Of a stretch of 43,712 nt of DNA, positions 1 to 12,754 are shown piece after piece. The first letter of the stretch is position 1. Each line of letters begins with the position of its first letter. Below the pieces are notes generated by a model, which was not told the origin of the DNA, did no database searches, and was given only the letters and a program-made list of their open reading frames with translations. The position numbers and the translations under genes were made by a program. This DNA is from Lewinellaceae bacterium (GTDB taxonomy: Bacteria > Bacteroidota > Bacteroidia > Chitinophagales > Saprospiraceae), in assembly GCA_016719605.1 (NCBI GenBank), contig JADJYW010000014.1, positions 1-43,712 of the forward strand, read 5' to 3'.

Positions 1-894
1 GCCCAAACCGCCCACGACAATGCCAGCCCCGGCGATACGCTACACATCGAGCCGTCCGTCACTACCTACGGCAACCTGACGATGACCAAACGGCTGACCC
101 TGATCGGCAACGGGTATTTTTTACAAGATAACATGGGGCTGCAGGTCAACACCAATACCTCCCAATTTGCTGTAATCACTTGCGATGCCGGCAGCAAGCG
201 CTCAAAAATAACAGGCATGGTATTGACGACGGGCATTGCCGTCAACACCGATTCCATTACAATTGAGCGGAATTACTTCGCTACAAATACCCCTGCGCAA
301 TCAAGCAATTACGGTGTAGCGATCAACGGCAACGTAACGGGCATCTACGTCACTCAAAACTATATGTATCCCATGATTTACAGCGTAGGTGGCGCCGCCT
401 CCTACGTGTATATCATGAACAACTACCTGTACTACGGCATCAACTTTCAGGAGATGATACCAACATGTATGTGCTCAACAATGTATTTCAAGGACAGACC
501 ACCACGAACTGTAGCCAATGCGCTGGTGCAAAACAATATTGCCGTGCAGGCGACCCCATTTAATATCAGTAGCAGCATCGTGCAGAACAATATCGGCAAC
601 GGTGCGCAATTCCCTGCCGGGAACGGCAACAAGCAGAATATCAACATGGACTTTGTGTTCAATTATTCCAACCCCAGTCCGGACGGCAGGTACCAGTTGA
701 AGGTAAATTCCCCAGCCCAGGACGCCGGTTTTTATGCCGGCGAGGATTGCGGCATGTTCGATGTTCCGCCGGGTTTCGGCTATGTGCCCTACAAACTTTC
801 CGGTATTCCCAGCGTACCGAGCATTTACCTGCTGAACGCCACCGTGAGCGGCAATACGCTCAACGTGACGGTCAGTACGCGCTCGAACAACTAA
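1..894 (+). CDS. Right-handed parallel beta-helix protein, C-terminal part (5' end outside window)
   Basis: Reading frame 1 is open from the first base to the TAA at 892-894, so the start and any signal peptide lie upstream of the window. The first visible residues (PGDTLHIEPS, then YGNLTMTKRLTLIGNGYF) are the usual opening of pectate-lyase-like beta-helix proteins, in which a 'created for a duration' phrase precedes stacked strands. Further on, short runs such as ITIERNYF and IYVTQNYMY recur, each a helix rung with a conserved Asn. The C-terminal part (DAGFYAGEDCGMFDVPPGF) is the typical closing segment of these Bacteroidota proteins. Family knowledge suggests an extracellular carbohydrate-binding or adhesive role; no catalytic residues are evident. 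The next gene starts 51 nt downstream on the same strand, which suggests co-transcription. No reading-frame break is seen here. The exact function is unknown. Confidence 0.75.
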   Translation, partial: AQTAHDNASPGDTLHIEPSVTTYGNLTMTKRLTLIGNGYFLQDNMGLQVNTNTSQFAVITCDAGSKRSKITGMVLTTGIAVNTDSITIERNYFATNTPAQSSNYGVAINGNVTGIYVTQNYMYPMIYSVGGAASYVYIMNNYLYYGINFQEMIPTCMCSTMYFKDRPPRTVANALVQNNIAVQATPFNISSSIVQNNIGNGAQFPAGNGNKQNINMDFVFNYSNPSPDGRYQLKVNSPAQDAGFYAGEDCGMFDVPPGFGYVPYKLSGIPSVPSIYLLNATVSGNTLNVTVSTRSNN

Positions 895-945
895 GGCGAT
901 TTTGCAGCAGTGCCTGGAATCCATTTTCCGCAACAGCTCAATCTC

Positions 946-3900
946 ATGAAAAGGCGATCCGTACCTATACGCCAGTGGCTCCTGCTGGGTATTTTCCAGT
1001 GCTCCTGCGTGTTGCTCTGGGGCCAGAACATCACCCGGATCGAATATTTTTTCGATGCTGATCCCGGGTTTGGGGCCGGACAATCCGTACCCGTCATAGC
1101 CCGGCCGAACATTGAAAACCTGACCTTTCCCATCAACTGGGCTGCACTCAACAACGGCCTCCATACCCTGAACATCCGGTCCGCAATGCCAATGGCGCCT
1201 GGGCCTATGGTCACGCAGCAGGTGGTACTCAAGGCGCGCCCTGCCCGGTACCGACACTACCGTGTACGATTTTGTCGTCGGCGAATACTACATAGACACC
1301 GACCCGGGCGTTGGAAATGGGACTCCGATTGCCGTCACGCCGGGTTCCAACCTGGTGGACATGGCCTTCCCGGTGGACCTTTCCGGTGCAGCCCACGGTT
1401 TTCACCGGCTGGTTGTGCGTTTTCGAAATGCTGCCGGCCGGTGGTCGCTTTCCAATGATTTTTATTTTATCAAGGGCGGCCTGCCGGTGCTTTCTCCAGC
1501 GCCATCCGCCGTCCTGGCTGCCGAGTATTTCATTGACCAGGACCCCGGCTTCGGCCAGGCAACGCCTGTTGTCATCACCTCCGGCGCCGATATCGCCGGG
1601 TTGCTTTTCGGCGTAAACCTGACCGGCTTGACCGACGGTCTGCACACCCTCCAGGTCAGAAGCCGGGACAATCGGGGGAGCTGGTCGCATACAGTTAACT
1701 ATATGTTTTTGAAAGGCAGCCTGCCGGTTTTAAATGCCGGTATTCCCAACCTGCAAACGCTGGAGTATTTTATTGATACGGATCCGGGCTTTGGGAATGG
1801 CGCCGGTATCGCCTTGTCGGCAAATACCGAAGATGTAGCGTTTGGTATTGACCTGACCGGTTTGACCGACGGTCTGCATACGCTTCAGGTCAGGAGCCGG
1901 AACGACAGCGGAGACTGGTCGCATACCGGTAGTTATGTGTTTTTAAAAGGAAGTCTTCCTGCATCGGTTGACAACCTGCCCAACGTGCAAAAGCTGGAGT
2001 ACTTCATTGATGCGGATCCGGGTATTGGAAATGGTACCAGCATTGCATTACCCACCGGTTCCGAGGCGCCGGATTTTGCCTTTACCGTGGATATAAGCGC
2101 GTTGAGCAAAGGGACGCACCACCTGCGTATTCGGGTATTTGATGCCGACGGCAACGTATCCCTGACCCAGGATCGGTATTTTATCAAGGTAAATCCGGTG
2201 TTCCTGCCAACGACAAACATCAGCGCGCTGGAGTATTATTTCAACACCGACCCGGGAATTGGAAACGGCACGCTGGTTACCCTGCCTGCGGGCATCCAGA
2301 TTAGCAACTACCCGTTGGTTATTGATCTGACAGCCCTGCCGTTCAATACCTTTCATACCTTGTACATCCGGTCGAAGGATGTTGATGGCCAGTGGTCGCT
2401 GCTGGCATACAAAACCTTTTACAAACATCCCCTGGTGCCAAACCCATACGGGGGCGCTATCGTCCGGTTAGAATACTATTTTGACACTGATCCGGGCTTT
2501 GGTCAAGCAATTGAGGTTCCCGTGACGGCCGCTCCGGAACTGGATCAGGTGACTTTTCCGGTGGATATCGGCAGTCTGGCCAATGGTCTGCACCAGTTGC
2601 ACCTCCGGTCAAAAGACAGCTGGGCAGGTGGTCGGTATCCAATCCGTTCTTTTTTGTAAAAAATCCGTTGCCCTCCATGGCCGGAAACCCGCAGGGGGGC
2701 GACATCGTCCGGTTGGAATACTACTTCGACGCGGATCCGGGGTTCGGGCAGGGCGTTGAGGTTTCCGTGGCTGCCGCTCCGGAACTGGATCAGGTAACGT
2801 TTCCAGTGGATATCAACAGCCTGAGTGACGGGCTGCACCAGTTGCACCTCCGCTCCAAAGATATCCATGGCAGATGGTCGTCCTCCACACCGTTTATTTT
2901 TGTGAAAAACCCGTTGCCCACCCAGAGCAATGACTTGCCTGCCCTGACGGATATCGAGTATTTTTTTGACAACGATCCGGGTTTTGGGAACGGGACGGCC
3001 GTGGTATTCACGCCCGGGATGTCGGTGGAGAACCTCAACGTTCCCCTGGATATTTCAGGTTTGACGGATGGTTTGCACCAATTGACCATTCGGGCCGGAG
3101 CTGCCGACGGCGCCTGGTCGTGGAGCAATTCGTATTTTTTTTTGAAGGGCAGCCTGCCCGCGTTCCCGTCTCCGATTGTTCCCGATCTGGTTCGGCTGGA
3201 GTATTTTTTCGATGCTGACCCGGGCTTTGGACAAGGCGTCTCCCAAGTCGTTTCCGGCACGAATTTGTCGGGGCTGCTTTTGCCGTTGGACATTGGCGCG
3301 CTGCAGCAGGGTTTGCACACGGTCAATGTCCGGCTGCAGGATGCCGACGGGAACTGGTCGCATGCTGCGCCTAAAGTATTTTTCAGGGGCACCTTGCCTT
3401 ACCAAAGTCCCGATCCGGGCGCCAGGATCGTCGCGCTCGAGTATTTTTTTAACCGGGATACGACGGCAGGGGCTGGTGTTCTAGTACCTTGCCGCTCGCG
3501 GCGAACATCCAGAATTTCTTCTTTGAAGTTGGCGGCGATAATCTGTTGCCGGGCACCAACACGATCTATTTTCGCACGAAAGACACGGAGGGACGGTGGT
3601 CTTTTGCCGTGGGCAAGTCGTATTTTAATTCATACAACGACGTGAGTGTGGAGGAAATGCTGTCTCCGGGTGGCGGCTGTGCCCTCAGCGGTACGCAGCC
3701 GCTCCAAGTGGTGGTCAAAAACATCGGCGGTCTTCCACAAACCAATTTCAACATAGCGTACTCCCTGAACGATGGCCCCGTGACAACACAGGCAATCAGC
3801 ACCAGCAAGTTGCCGAATATAAACGATACCCTGCACTACACTTTCCCTGTGCCGGTAGACTTTTCCGCCACGGGATTGTATCATTTTGCCGTGTATACCT

Positions 3901-6900
3901 TGCTCGGTCCCGATTTGTACCGGCCCAACGATACCCTGCGGGCTACTGTTGAAAACTCCCGCTGGTGGGTGCGCCGGGCAATCCCTTGCCGATGGACAGC
4001 GCTGTGGGTATTACGCCTCCCGTCGCGCTTTTCTGGACGCCGGGCGCCAACGCCACACAACACGATCTGTTTGTCTGGAAAGACGGCGATACGATGACGG
4101 TCAATCCGACGGCGGCCAATCTGAAGCAAATTTCCTATACCTACCAGACAGCATTTGTCTCCGGGGCCAAATACCACTGGAAGGTGGTGGTAAAAAATAC
4201 CTACTGCGTCACATCGGGCGCGGAACAAACTTTCACCCTGCGCGAATTATCCAATCTGGTAGTAAGCAACGTGCAGGCGCCTGTAGACCCGTTTTCCGGA
4301 AAAAAAATAGACATCGAATACACCATCACGAATATCGGCGCCGGCGAAACAGGTATGGTTCCCTGGTATGAATCGGTATACCTCTCCTTAGACACTGTTT
4401 TCAGTCCAAACATTGACCTGCTGCTGGGTTCCTTTCCGTACCAAACGGCTCTCAACCCCGGCCAGGGTTATACCAAAACCTCCCGGATGAGCCTGCCGGA
4501 CGGTATTCTGGGCGACTATTATATTTTTGTCAAAACCGACGTGTACAATAGTGTCGGGGAAGCCCATGAAACCGACAACGTATCTGCACCCGCGTTCATG
4601 TACGTCAATCTGTCGCCGTATCCGGATTTCCGGGTAACGTCCGTGCTCACTCCGAACAACGCGTTTACCGGTACGGCGATCACAGTACAGTGGACCGTGA
4701 AGAACAACGGTACCGGGCCGGATCCGAACCCGAACTCCTCAGACCGAATCTATATCAGCCCGAGTCCGGTGTTTAATTTTTTCAATGCCCATTACCTCGG
4801 TCAACTGACTTACGCCGGTAATGATTTTAATATTATCCAGCCGGACTCCAGCATTACCCGGTTCCGGCAGGTCGTTCTGCCCGATACCATGATCGGTATC
4901 CAGTATATCTATGTCCTGCAGACGCTTCCAATAAGGTCTATGAATTTGTGTTCGACGGAAACAACACCAGCAATGGGGAGGATATTAATATCATTTTGTC
5001 GCCGCCCCCCGATCTGGTGGTACAAACCGTGAGTCACCCCGAGGAAGTCAGCCCGAATGAAATGATAAATGTGGTTTTCGGCGTGGGCAACATTGGAGCC
5101 AATGGCATCACGCCCAAGGCGGGCTATCCGCAAACATGGAACCATACCGGAATAGGCGTCCAAGTATGCACGGAGGATCCATCGTCTTCGGCATTTTATT
5201 CAGAATTAGCACTCCATCGGAAAGGGTGGGAAGATGGCATCTACCTTTCTCAAAGCGAATCGTTCAAACCGGATAGTGCCGTTTTTTTGGGGAGTACGTC
5301 CAGGTTGCTGGGTTTTCAAACGGATATTGTGGAATGGTATACCTGCTGTTATGAGCCGTTGTTTCAGAACTACTTGCCCGTTTCTTTACCGGCAAACTGC
5401 CCGGGCGGGATTAGATCTTTTCCTAAAAAAGTGGCCGTGACCAATGTTGATACGCTCCAGATCGGCGCCGCGTACCAAAGCAATGCCACGGTCAAACTGC
5501 CCGCCAACCTGAAGCCGGGTCAATACTACCTGTATATTTACACAGACTACAATCGCCAGGTCAGTGAATACCCCCTGGAGGGCAACAATATCCTGAAAAG
5601 CAGCAACATCACGGTCTTGTCCAGCGACCTGACCGTGCCGGCGGTGCAAGCCGATACGATGGGCTTTTCGGGCAAGCCATTTGCGTTTCAGCTACCAGAT
5701 ACAGAACGCCGGCGGCGGCAGGATCATTGATCTTGCCGTCTGGGATAGTATTTTGCTGACGCCTGCCCCTGTCCTGGGACCGGTCGTCTGCCATTTTCCT
5801 GGGGATGAATAGTTATAAAATCAACCTCGGCAGCGGAGATTCCATGACCGCCGGAAACCCGGCACTCACGCTGCCCAAGGGCATCGAGGGAACCTGGTAT
5901 GTTTGGGCACTAAGCGATTCCCGGAACAACATCCCGGAGGACAACGAAACCAATAACATCGGGATGGACAGTATCCAGATCGAACTGACACCGTGGCCCG
6001 ACCTGCAGGTGACCGACTTGAGCGGTGTGCCGCCCACCGCAGAGGGCGGTACCGAGGTTCCCCTGACGTTTACCATTAAAAACTTTGGTACTGGCGGCGC
6101 CGGCGAATCGTACTGGCGCGACCGGGTGTATATTTCGCCGGACTCCGTCTGGAATTTGAATACCGCCATTCTGCTGAAAGAAGTGGTGCAGACACCTGTA
6201 CTCCAGCCCGGCGCTATGTATGCGCGAAATGTAACAGTTCAGATACCCTCTCCGGGCGCCCAGTCCAGTGCAACCCGTTATTTGTACATACGCACCGATG
6301 CGGACAATACCATCTACGAGTTTACCGGCGAAAAACAACAATACCCTGCGCAGTCTACCTATGACGGTGACTGCGCCGGTGCCCGTGGATTTGGAAGTAA
6401 TCGGTGCCGGCGCCTTGCCCGATACCATCTTCTCCGGCCAGACCGTGGGCCTGCAGTGGACCGTGCGTAACAATGGCAGCAGTACGGCCACAGGCTTGTG
6501 GAACTTCTACACCTGGAACGATGCCGCTTATATTTCCAGCGATTCCATCTGGAGCGGCGACGACGCCCTGCTCCGGGATTTCCCGCAATCAGGCCCGCTC
6601 TTGTCCGGAGCAACCTACATAGACAACAAAACCTTTCAAATCCCAAAAGATATTTTTGGCAACTATTACATGCTTCTGGTGACCGATCGCGCCCAATACA
6701 CCAATGATAACCTGCGGGCCAACAACGTCCAAACAGTATACCCGGCCGCTAATCCTTATGGAGACGGGCCCGTTAAAACCATCCACATCAAATTGTCGCC
6801 CACACCGGATTTGGTGGCGAACTCCATGACGGTTCCCACCGCGGGTCTTGCCGGTCAGCCGGTGAAATTCTACTGGACGGTGACCAACATGGGGCCGGGA

Positions 6901-8521
6901 TTGGCAAGTGGTGCCTGGACGGATAAATTCTACCTGTCCACGGATATTGCTCTGGATAACAGCGATCAGGTATTTGCCACCAAGGCGCAAAACCGCATGC
7001 TCGCTGCCGGCGAATTCTACACGGATTCCGTGGAATTCGCCATCCCGGCAAGTTTGAGCGGCAATTACATCCTGTTTTTAAAGCCGATGCCAACAACAAC
7101 CTGTTTGAATACAACGGCGAAGGGAACAACACGAAGTTTGCCATTTTGTCCATCTTTCAGCCGCAGCAGTCCGATCTGATCGTATCCGATCTTGCAGTGC
7201 CGACCATGGCCATGGTCGGTCAACCATTCGAGGTGCAGTACGGCATATCCAACCAGAGTGCCAATACAGCGAAAGGTATGATGAAAGACATGCTTTACTT
7301 TTCGGTGGACTCCCTGTTCGACGTGTCGGACATTTCCCTGAGCGGACTGATCCTGCGAAATGTAGACCTCTCTCCCCAGGACACGCTGCGGGATACCCTG
7401 ACCTACATTACCCCGGGCCTGCCGCTCGGCGACTATTTGTGTTGGCAGCCACCGACGTGCAGGACAATATCTTCGAGTCGAACAACAAGAACAACATCAC
7501 GGCGTCTGCCCACAAAGTCACGATCGCCATCAAGGAATTGCCGCTGGATACCCTGAGTACGGACCAGCTGATTGCCGGAACCAGCCTGTATTACCGCATT
7601 GAGGTGCCCGATTCACTGGCTGGCGAAACCATGCTGCTCACCCTGAACGGCCTGGCGCCGTCCGGGACAAATGAACTCTACCTGAGCCACAATGCAATAC
7701 CCTCGCGGGCCGGCCACGATTATTCGTTCTCCAACGCCGATTTGCCGGATCAGAAATTTTGGTGCCGGGCTGATGGCCGGATCGTACTACCTGCTGGTAT
7801 ACCGGTTGCCGGCTCTGCCGCATCCGACCCAAAATATTGAGTTGAAGGCCGAGATCATCAGTTTCCAAATACGGGAGGTCATGGCATCCAGTGGTGGTAA
7901 TACCGGTAACGTAACGGTGCAGCTGCGCGGAGCCAAGTTCACGCCGGACATGGCAATCCGGCTGGAAAAGCCCGGGCTGGACACGGTGGTTGCGCACAAA
8001 CTGTTCTATGTCAGTTCCGCTGAAGTGTACATAACGCTCAACCTCAACGGGGCGGCGGTAGGCCAGTACGACGTGGTGGCTGAAAAACCGCAAGAGAGCG
8101 CCACGCTGGGCAATGGGTTCCAGGTGCTGGCCGGCGATGCAGGCACGGGCCTTAGTTCCGGTAATACGGGCGGTGGCGGGGCATTCACTTGTACGATCGT
8201 CAACACCGGAAATGACCACCGGCTGGAAAAAAACTACCAATATCCGGCATCGGTAAGGCTGAACCAGGTGGTGCCGATTACCCTCCAGTTTGGCAACGGC
8301 GGCTTGGTAGATATTCCGGCGCCTACCCGTCTGATGGTTAGCCTCGGCGGCACTCCCCTCGCTCTGGAGGCCAAAGACGTACCCAAAACGGCTACAAAGA
8401 ATTGTTGCTGAAATTTGAGGAACCCGGCGGGCCGCCCGACATCCTGCGGCCCGGAGCAATCCATGCCATTACCGTGTACACATACTCCAACGGGCCGTTG
8501 AGGTTTGTTTTGCTGGAATGA
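946..8521 (+). CDS. Giant secreted protein: eleven DPGFG repeats, eight CARDB-like modules, PPC- and IPT-like tail (multiple frameshifts)
   Basis: The start is ATG 946, which gives a basic N-terminus and a hydrophobic signal peptide (MKRRSVPIRQWLLLGIF). The protein would be about 2,500 residues. Residues ~25-850 are eleven ~80-residue repeats (LEYFIDTDPGFGNG ... GLHTLQVRSRD ... WS). Residues ~1,100-2,190 are eight CARDB-like beta-sandwiches, each opening with PDLxV and containing NNG and TD..N motifs. The tail has a pre-peptidase-C-like segment (AGTSLYYRIEV ... GSYYLLVY) and an IPT/TIG-like segment (NVTVQLRGAKFTPDM). The frame shifts near 1,185, 1,230, 2,625, 3,480, 3,960, 4,920, 5,690, 5,800, 6,335, 7,085, 7,440, 7,757 and 8,392, yet the domain pattern continues across each. 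The last two fall in T4 and A4 runs. The final frame ends in TGA at 8519-8521. No T9SS sorting domain is visible at the end. CARDB modules are known as extracellular adhesion folds; function here is inferred. It lies between the beta-helix gene and the RHS gene, 60 nt before the latter. Confidence 0.75.
1027..3500 (+). repeat. Eleven tandem ~240-bp coding repeats (DPGFG repeat)
   Basis: Copies begin near 1027, 1262, 1515, 1745, 1980, 2215, 2455, 2700, 2940, 3180 and 3425, a period of about 240 bp (80 residues). Each starts with an aromatic LEYFIDTDPGFGNG-like motif, then a hydrophobic strand ending in IDLTGL, the phrase GLHTLQVRSRD, and a WS(H/W)...FLKGSLP linker. The last copy is degenerate (NRDTTAGAG). 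DNA identity between copies is only moderate, so this is a protein-level array rather than a recent DNA duplication. Confidence 0.85.
4240..7535 (+). repeat. Eight CARDB-like protein modules
   Basis: Module starts are marked by PDL-type motifs near 4245, 4620, 5005, 5625, 5995, 6385, 6805 and 7170. Each carries a V.N.G core, a D.(V/I)Y(I/L)S motif and an acidic E..NN end. The third module is longer (~200 residues) and has a Cys-rich insertion around 5,340-5,400 (CCYEP ... NCPGG). The modules alternate reading frame because of the indels listed for the parent gene. Confidence 0.65.
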
Positions 8522-8584
8522 GGGGGCAGCGATGAATGACGCTACTGCCGACAAACAGATCAATCTAAAATGATCATCTCCACT

Positions 8585-11500
8585 ATGAAAAGTGTATACG
8601 TTGTGCTGTTTTTGCTGTTGCCCGGGGCCTTCTGCTTGCCGCTGGCGGCTCAAAATATTCCGAGACCGAATATCAGGGGGGCCAATGGGGTTGAGGTCAA
8701 TACATACACGGGAAGCCTGTTTCTTCAGCGGCAGGATCTGTTTATACCGGGAAGAGGCTTATCTATTGACCTGACGTTTAGTTACAACAGTAGCGCCCGT
8801 GACCGGGATTGGGGATTCGGCCGCGGTTGGACGCATAATTACAACATGCTGTATTACACCGACTCGGTTGGCGCCGTCACGGTGCTACAGATGGATGGCC
8901 GTAAAAACCGCTACACCCCCAATGGTTTCGGCGGATTTAATCCACCGATTGGGGTATTTGATCATTTAGAGCAGTACGAACCAGGGAAGTTTCGCTTGCG
9001 CAGGCTGGATGGCACCCGCTACTTTTTTTGAAAACCCAGACCATCAAAGGCTGACAAAAATAGAAGACCGGAACGGGAATATGTTTGCATTGGGCTATGC
9101 CGACACCCTGCTGACTACGCTGACCGACCCGTCGGGCAGGGTGGTTCAATTTACCTGGACCGGCAACCGGGTAACGAAACTGACAGATGCCAATTTTTCC
9201 CCTGCCAGAGAGATCATATATGTGTACAGTAGCTCCGGGCAGCCGGAAAAAGTGATTGACCCGCTTGGCAGTTATATAGAATACCGATATGACGGGGATG
9301 ATAAAATTGAAACTATTGTCAATCAAAACGGTGTCTCGGTAGACATAGAGTACAATAACCGGACAGCCGTGCGGAAACTGGTTTCGTGTGTTAGTACTAC
9401 GGTAATCAGCTATGACTATGAAAACCGCCGCACCTATGTGCGGGAACAGGTTAGCGGGAAGGAGCAAATCACAACGTATGAATATAATAAACAGGGAAGT
9501 CTTGTGCGGCAGCTTGGCAATTGTTGTGGCTCCGATGTGACGTTTGAGTATGATGCCAGCAATAACATCACTAAACGCACGGATGCCAACGGCAACGCCA
9601 CGATATTCACCTACGACACCAAGGGCAATGTGTTGCAGGAAATTGATCCGAATGGCAACGCGGAAATTTACAGCCACGAACCGAACTTCAACCAACTCCA
9701 GTCCGTCACCGACCGCAACGGCAACTCCACAAGTAACACGTTCGACGCCAAGGGCAACCTGCTTCAGCGCGTTCGCCCGCTGGGTATCGCGGAGTCATTT
9801 ACCTACGACGCTTTTGGTAATCCGCTGACGTACACCGACCCGCGCGGCCATGTCACCACTTATTCCTACGATGCCAATGGAAATTTGACCGGCATCACCG
9901 ATCCGGAAAGCGGCGCCACGACCCTCACCTACGACGGCGTAGGCAATAACCTGTCTTTCACCGATCCGAACAACCACACGACTACCATCGAATACGACCG
10001 CCGGAACCGGGAGAAAAGATCACCAACGCGCTGGGCGATTTTATCGAATACACCTACGACCCGGTTGGGAATCAGACTTCCTTCAGAGACCAAAACGGCC
10101 ATGTCACGACCTACGCTTACGATGGTGTAAACCGCGTGGTTGGTACGGTGAACCCGCTCGGCCATGCCACCACGATAACTTACGACGAACGAGGAAACAC
10201 CCTTGCGGTGCAGGACGCCAATGGGCACGACACCCAATTTGAGTACAACACGCTGAACCGGTTGGTGAAAAAAACCAGTCCGGTCGGCGATATTACCCTG
10301 TACGACTACGATGGCGTGGGCAACCTCACGGCCGTGGCGCTACCGGGCGGCAATGCCGTGCAGGTCGTGTACGACAAACTGAACCGCATCGCGCAAATAA
10401 CGGACGCCATAGGTCTCGTTGCCAGGTACACCTACGATAAAAACTCCAACCGGCTGACGACGGCCGACGGCAACGACAATACCACCCAGTATGTCTATGA
10501 CGCGGTAAACCGCGTGGTGCAAACCAAAGACCCGACCGGGAAAATCACGGTGTTCGCCCATGACCAAAACGATAACCTGACCCAGGTCACGGATCGCAAA
10601 GGCAATGTTTCGGTTTTTACCTACGACAAACTGAACCGCCGGACAACGAGCAAAGACCCGCTGAACAATATCACCACATTTACCTACGATCCGGGCAGCA
10701 ACCTGCTCAGCCTGAAGGATGCCAAAAACAACACCACGACGTACACCTACGACGTCACAGACCGCCGGATCACGGAAACGTACCCCAACAGCGATCAGCG
10801 CGCGATGGCCTACGACCCGGCGGGCAACCTCGTTTCGCGCACCGAACCAAACGGCTACAGCATTACCTACACCTACGACGATGCCAACCGGTTGCTCACG
10901 CGCAGCTACCCGAACAGCGTCAGCGAAACCTTCACCTACGACAATGTCGGCCAAATCCTGACCGCCACCAACCCCCATTCGACGGTGACGATGGCCTACG
11001 ATGCCGCCGACCGCTTAGTGAGCGAAACCCTCAACGGACACACGACGGCATATAGCTACAATACCAATGCCCGCACCCGCCAATTGACCTATCCGGGCGG
11101 CAAGCAGGTGCTGGAGCAGTACGATCCGCGCGGCCGGCTTGGACAGGTGCAGGACAATGCGGTGTCGGCCGACCCGCTGGCCGCCTTCGAGTACGACCCG
11201 GGCAACCGCCTGCTGCGGAAACTTTTTCACAATTCCGCCGTGACGGAGTACGCCTACGACCTGAACTCGAATGTCGTGCAGATCAACCACCTGCTGAACA
11301 ACATGGTGCGGTATGAGTACGGCTACGACAACAACGACAACAAAACATTCGAGAAAAACAATGCCCAGCCCGCGCGTTCCAACCAGTTTCTGTACGATGT
11401 GTACAACCGTCTGACGCGTTTCAAAAAGGGCACGCTTGCCGGCAATAACATCCCGGCCCCGAGCGACGACCTCCTGTTCAACTACGACGGCGTGCACAAC

Positions 11501-12752
11501 CGCCAAACGGTGGAGGTCAACGGTGTGACCACCACGTATTCCGCCAACAACCTCAACCAGTACACGATGCTGGCCGGTGGAACCACGGCTACCCTGACCT
11601 ACGACGCCAACGGAAACCTGCTGTCCGACGGCACACAGACGTACGCCTACGACTTCGAGAACCGCCTCCTCAGCGTCAACGGCGGCGCTACGGCCAAGTA
11701 CTTTTACGATGCCCTCGGTCGCCGCATCCTGAAGGTGGCGGGTGCGGATTCCACGTTTTTTACTATTCCCAGTTGCGGGCCATCGAGGAGCGCAGCGCTA
11801 CCGGCGGGCCAGTGCAGGCGACCTACATTTTCGGCACCGGCCTCGACGAGGTGCTGACCATGCAGCGCGGCGGGCAGATATACTACTACCACACCAATGC
11901 GCTCGGGTCTGTGACGCAAATAACCAATACTGCCGGCGCTGTTGTGGAGCAGTACGAGTACGATGCGTACGGGAAGGTCTCATTTTTCAACGGTTCCTAT
12001 TCGCCGCTGGCGAGTTCTGCTATCGGGAACCCGCACCTGTTTACCGGGCAGCGGTACGATGCGGAATCGGGGTTGTATTTTTACAAGGCGCGGTACTACT
12101 CGCCGGTGCTGGGCAGGTTTTTGCAGCGAGATCCGTTGGGGTATGTGGATGGGATGTCGGTGTATGAGTATGCGTATAGTAATCCGGCGATCTATATTGA
12201 TAGACTTGGCTTGTCTAGTTCACCCTGTAATGACTATAAAAAACCTTTTTGGGAAGACTGTGCTGTTGGGCTTTGTTAGGTGGTATTAGCGGCTCTTTGG
12301 AGGCCCCTTGGGGATTGCTATAGGCGCTGCTCTTGGTTGCGGCATGAATGTTCTTCTTGGTACGAATCCGTTAGATCAATGGCGTCAAGGAAAGTATAGT
12401 GGAGCAATTGGGTCGGCACTTTTAGATGCCTTACCGGCAGCGACCGTGGATAAAATAATTGGATCTTTGGGCAAAGGGGCCGCTAAGGGGGCAAAGACCT
12501 TTTTTGATGGTGCTAAATACTCACCGAAGGTTTTACGCCAGATGAGTAAAGCAGGTGATTTATTGCATGGGTTCCCTAAAAGTGTGGATGGTTACGCAAC
12601 TAAATTTGGAAAGTGGTCTACTAAAGTTGGGCTGATGGAAAACTTATCAATGGTTAGAAATGCCCGGCAGTTATGGAGGTAAGACAGGAATTTTTGAGTT
12701 TATTAAGGATGCCAATGGGGTAATTAATCATAGGTTCTTTAATGTGCATTAG
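8585..12752 (+). CDS. RHS/YD-repeat protein with variable C-terminal toxin-like tip (frameshifted)
   Basis: ATG 8585 gives a signal peptide (MKSVYVVLFLLLPGAF ... AQN); ATG 8570 is an alternative in the same frame. A DUF6531-like opening (ANGVEVNTYTGSLF; LTFSYNSSARDRDWGFGRGW) is followed by about 45 YD repeats (TYDxxGN, YDxxNR). The RHS core closes at 11,990-12,213 (GLYFYKARYYSPVLGRFLQRDPLGY...NPAIYIDRLGL). After this shell-closing motif comes a tip of about 175 residues. Frame breaks are at 9,023-9,029 (T7), 10,015-10,018 (A4), 11,756-11,761 (T6), ~12,270, ~12,310 (G4) and ~12,660. Most are in homopolymers, so the gene is probably intact in the cell. RHS proteins are known to encapsulate a cleavable C-terminal toxin. 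The signal peptide suggests Sec export and then surface display or release, not type VI loading. Immunity gene 2 nt downstream. Confidence 0.85.
12214..12752 (+). other. Variable C-terminal tip of the RHS protein (putative toxin domain)
   Basis: It begins right after the RHS closing motif. A glycine-rich hydrophobic stretch (GGISGSLEAPWG, then GIAIGAALGCGMN) is followed by a helical middle (DALPAATVDKIIGSLGKGA) and a C-terminal block with HGFPKSVD, then PGSYGGKTGIFEFI and NHRFFNVH before TAG 12750-12752. The last block resembles C-termini I recall from other RHS and hemagglutinin-type polymorphic toxins. I cannot name the activity: no HNH, BECR or deaminase motif is clear. Base composition is visibly more AT-rich than the RHS core, as expected of an exchanged module. 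Three frame breaks lie within it (~12,270, ~12,310, ~12,660). Confidence 0.6.
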
Positions 12753-12754
12753 AT

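Noticed and set aside
9023..9029. Phase-variable homopolymer (T7) in the RHS gene
   Set aside because: Phase variation was considered, but similar breaks occur in many unrelated genes, including metabolic ones, so a general indel problem is more likely. Read-level data could reopen it.
12270..12330. Programmed frameshift between RHS core and toxin tip
   Set aside because: No slippery heptamer with a following stem-loop is evident, and the break coincides with a G4 run and other nearby breaks.
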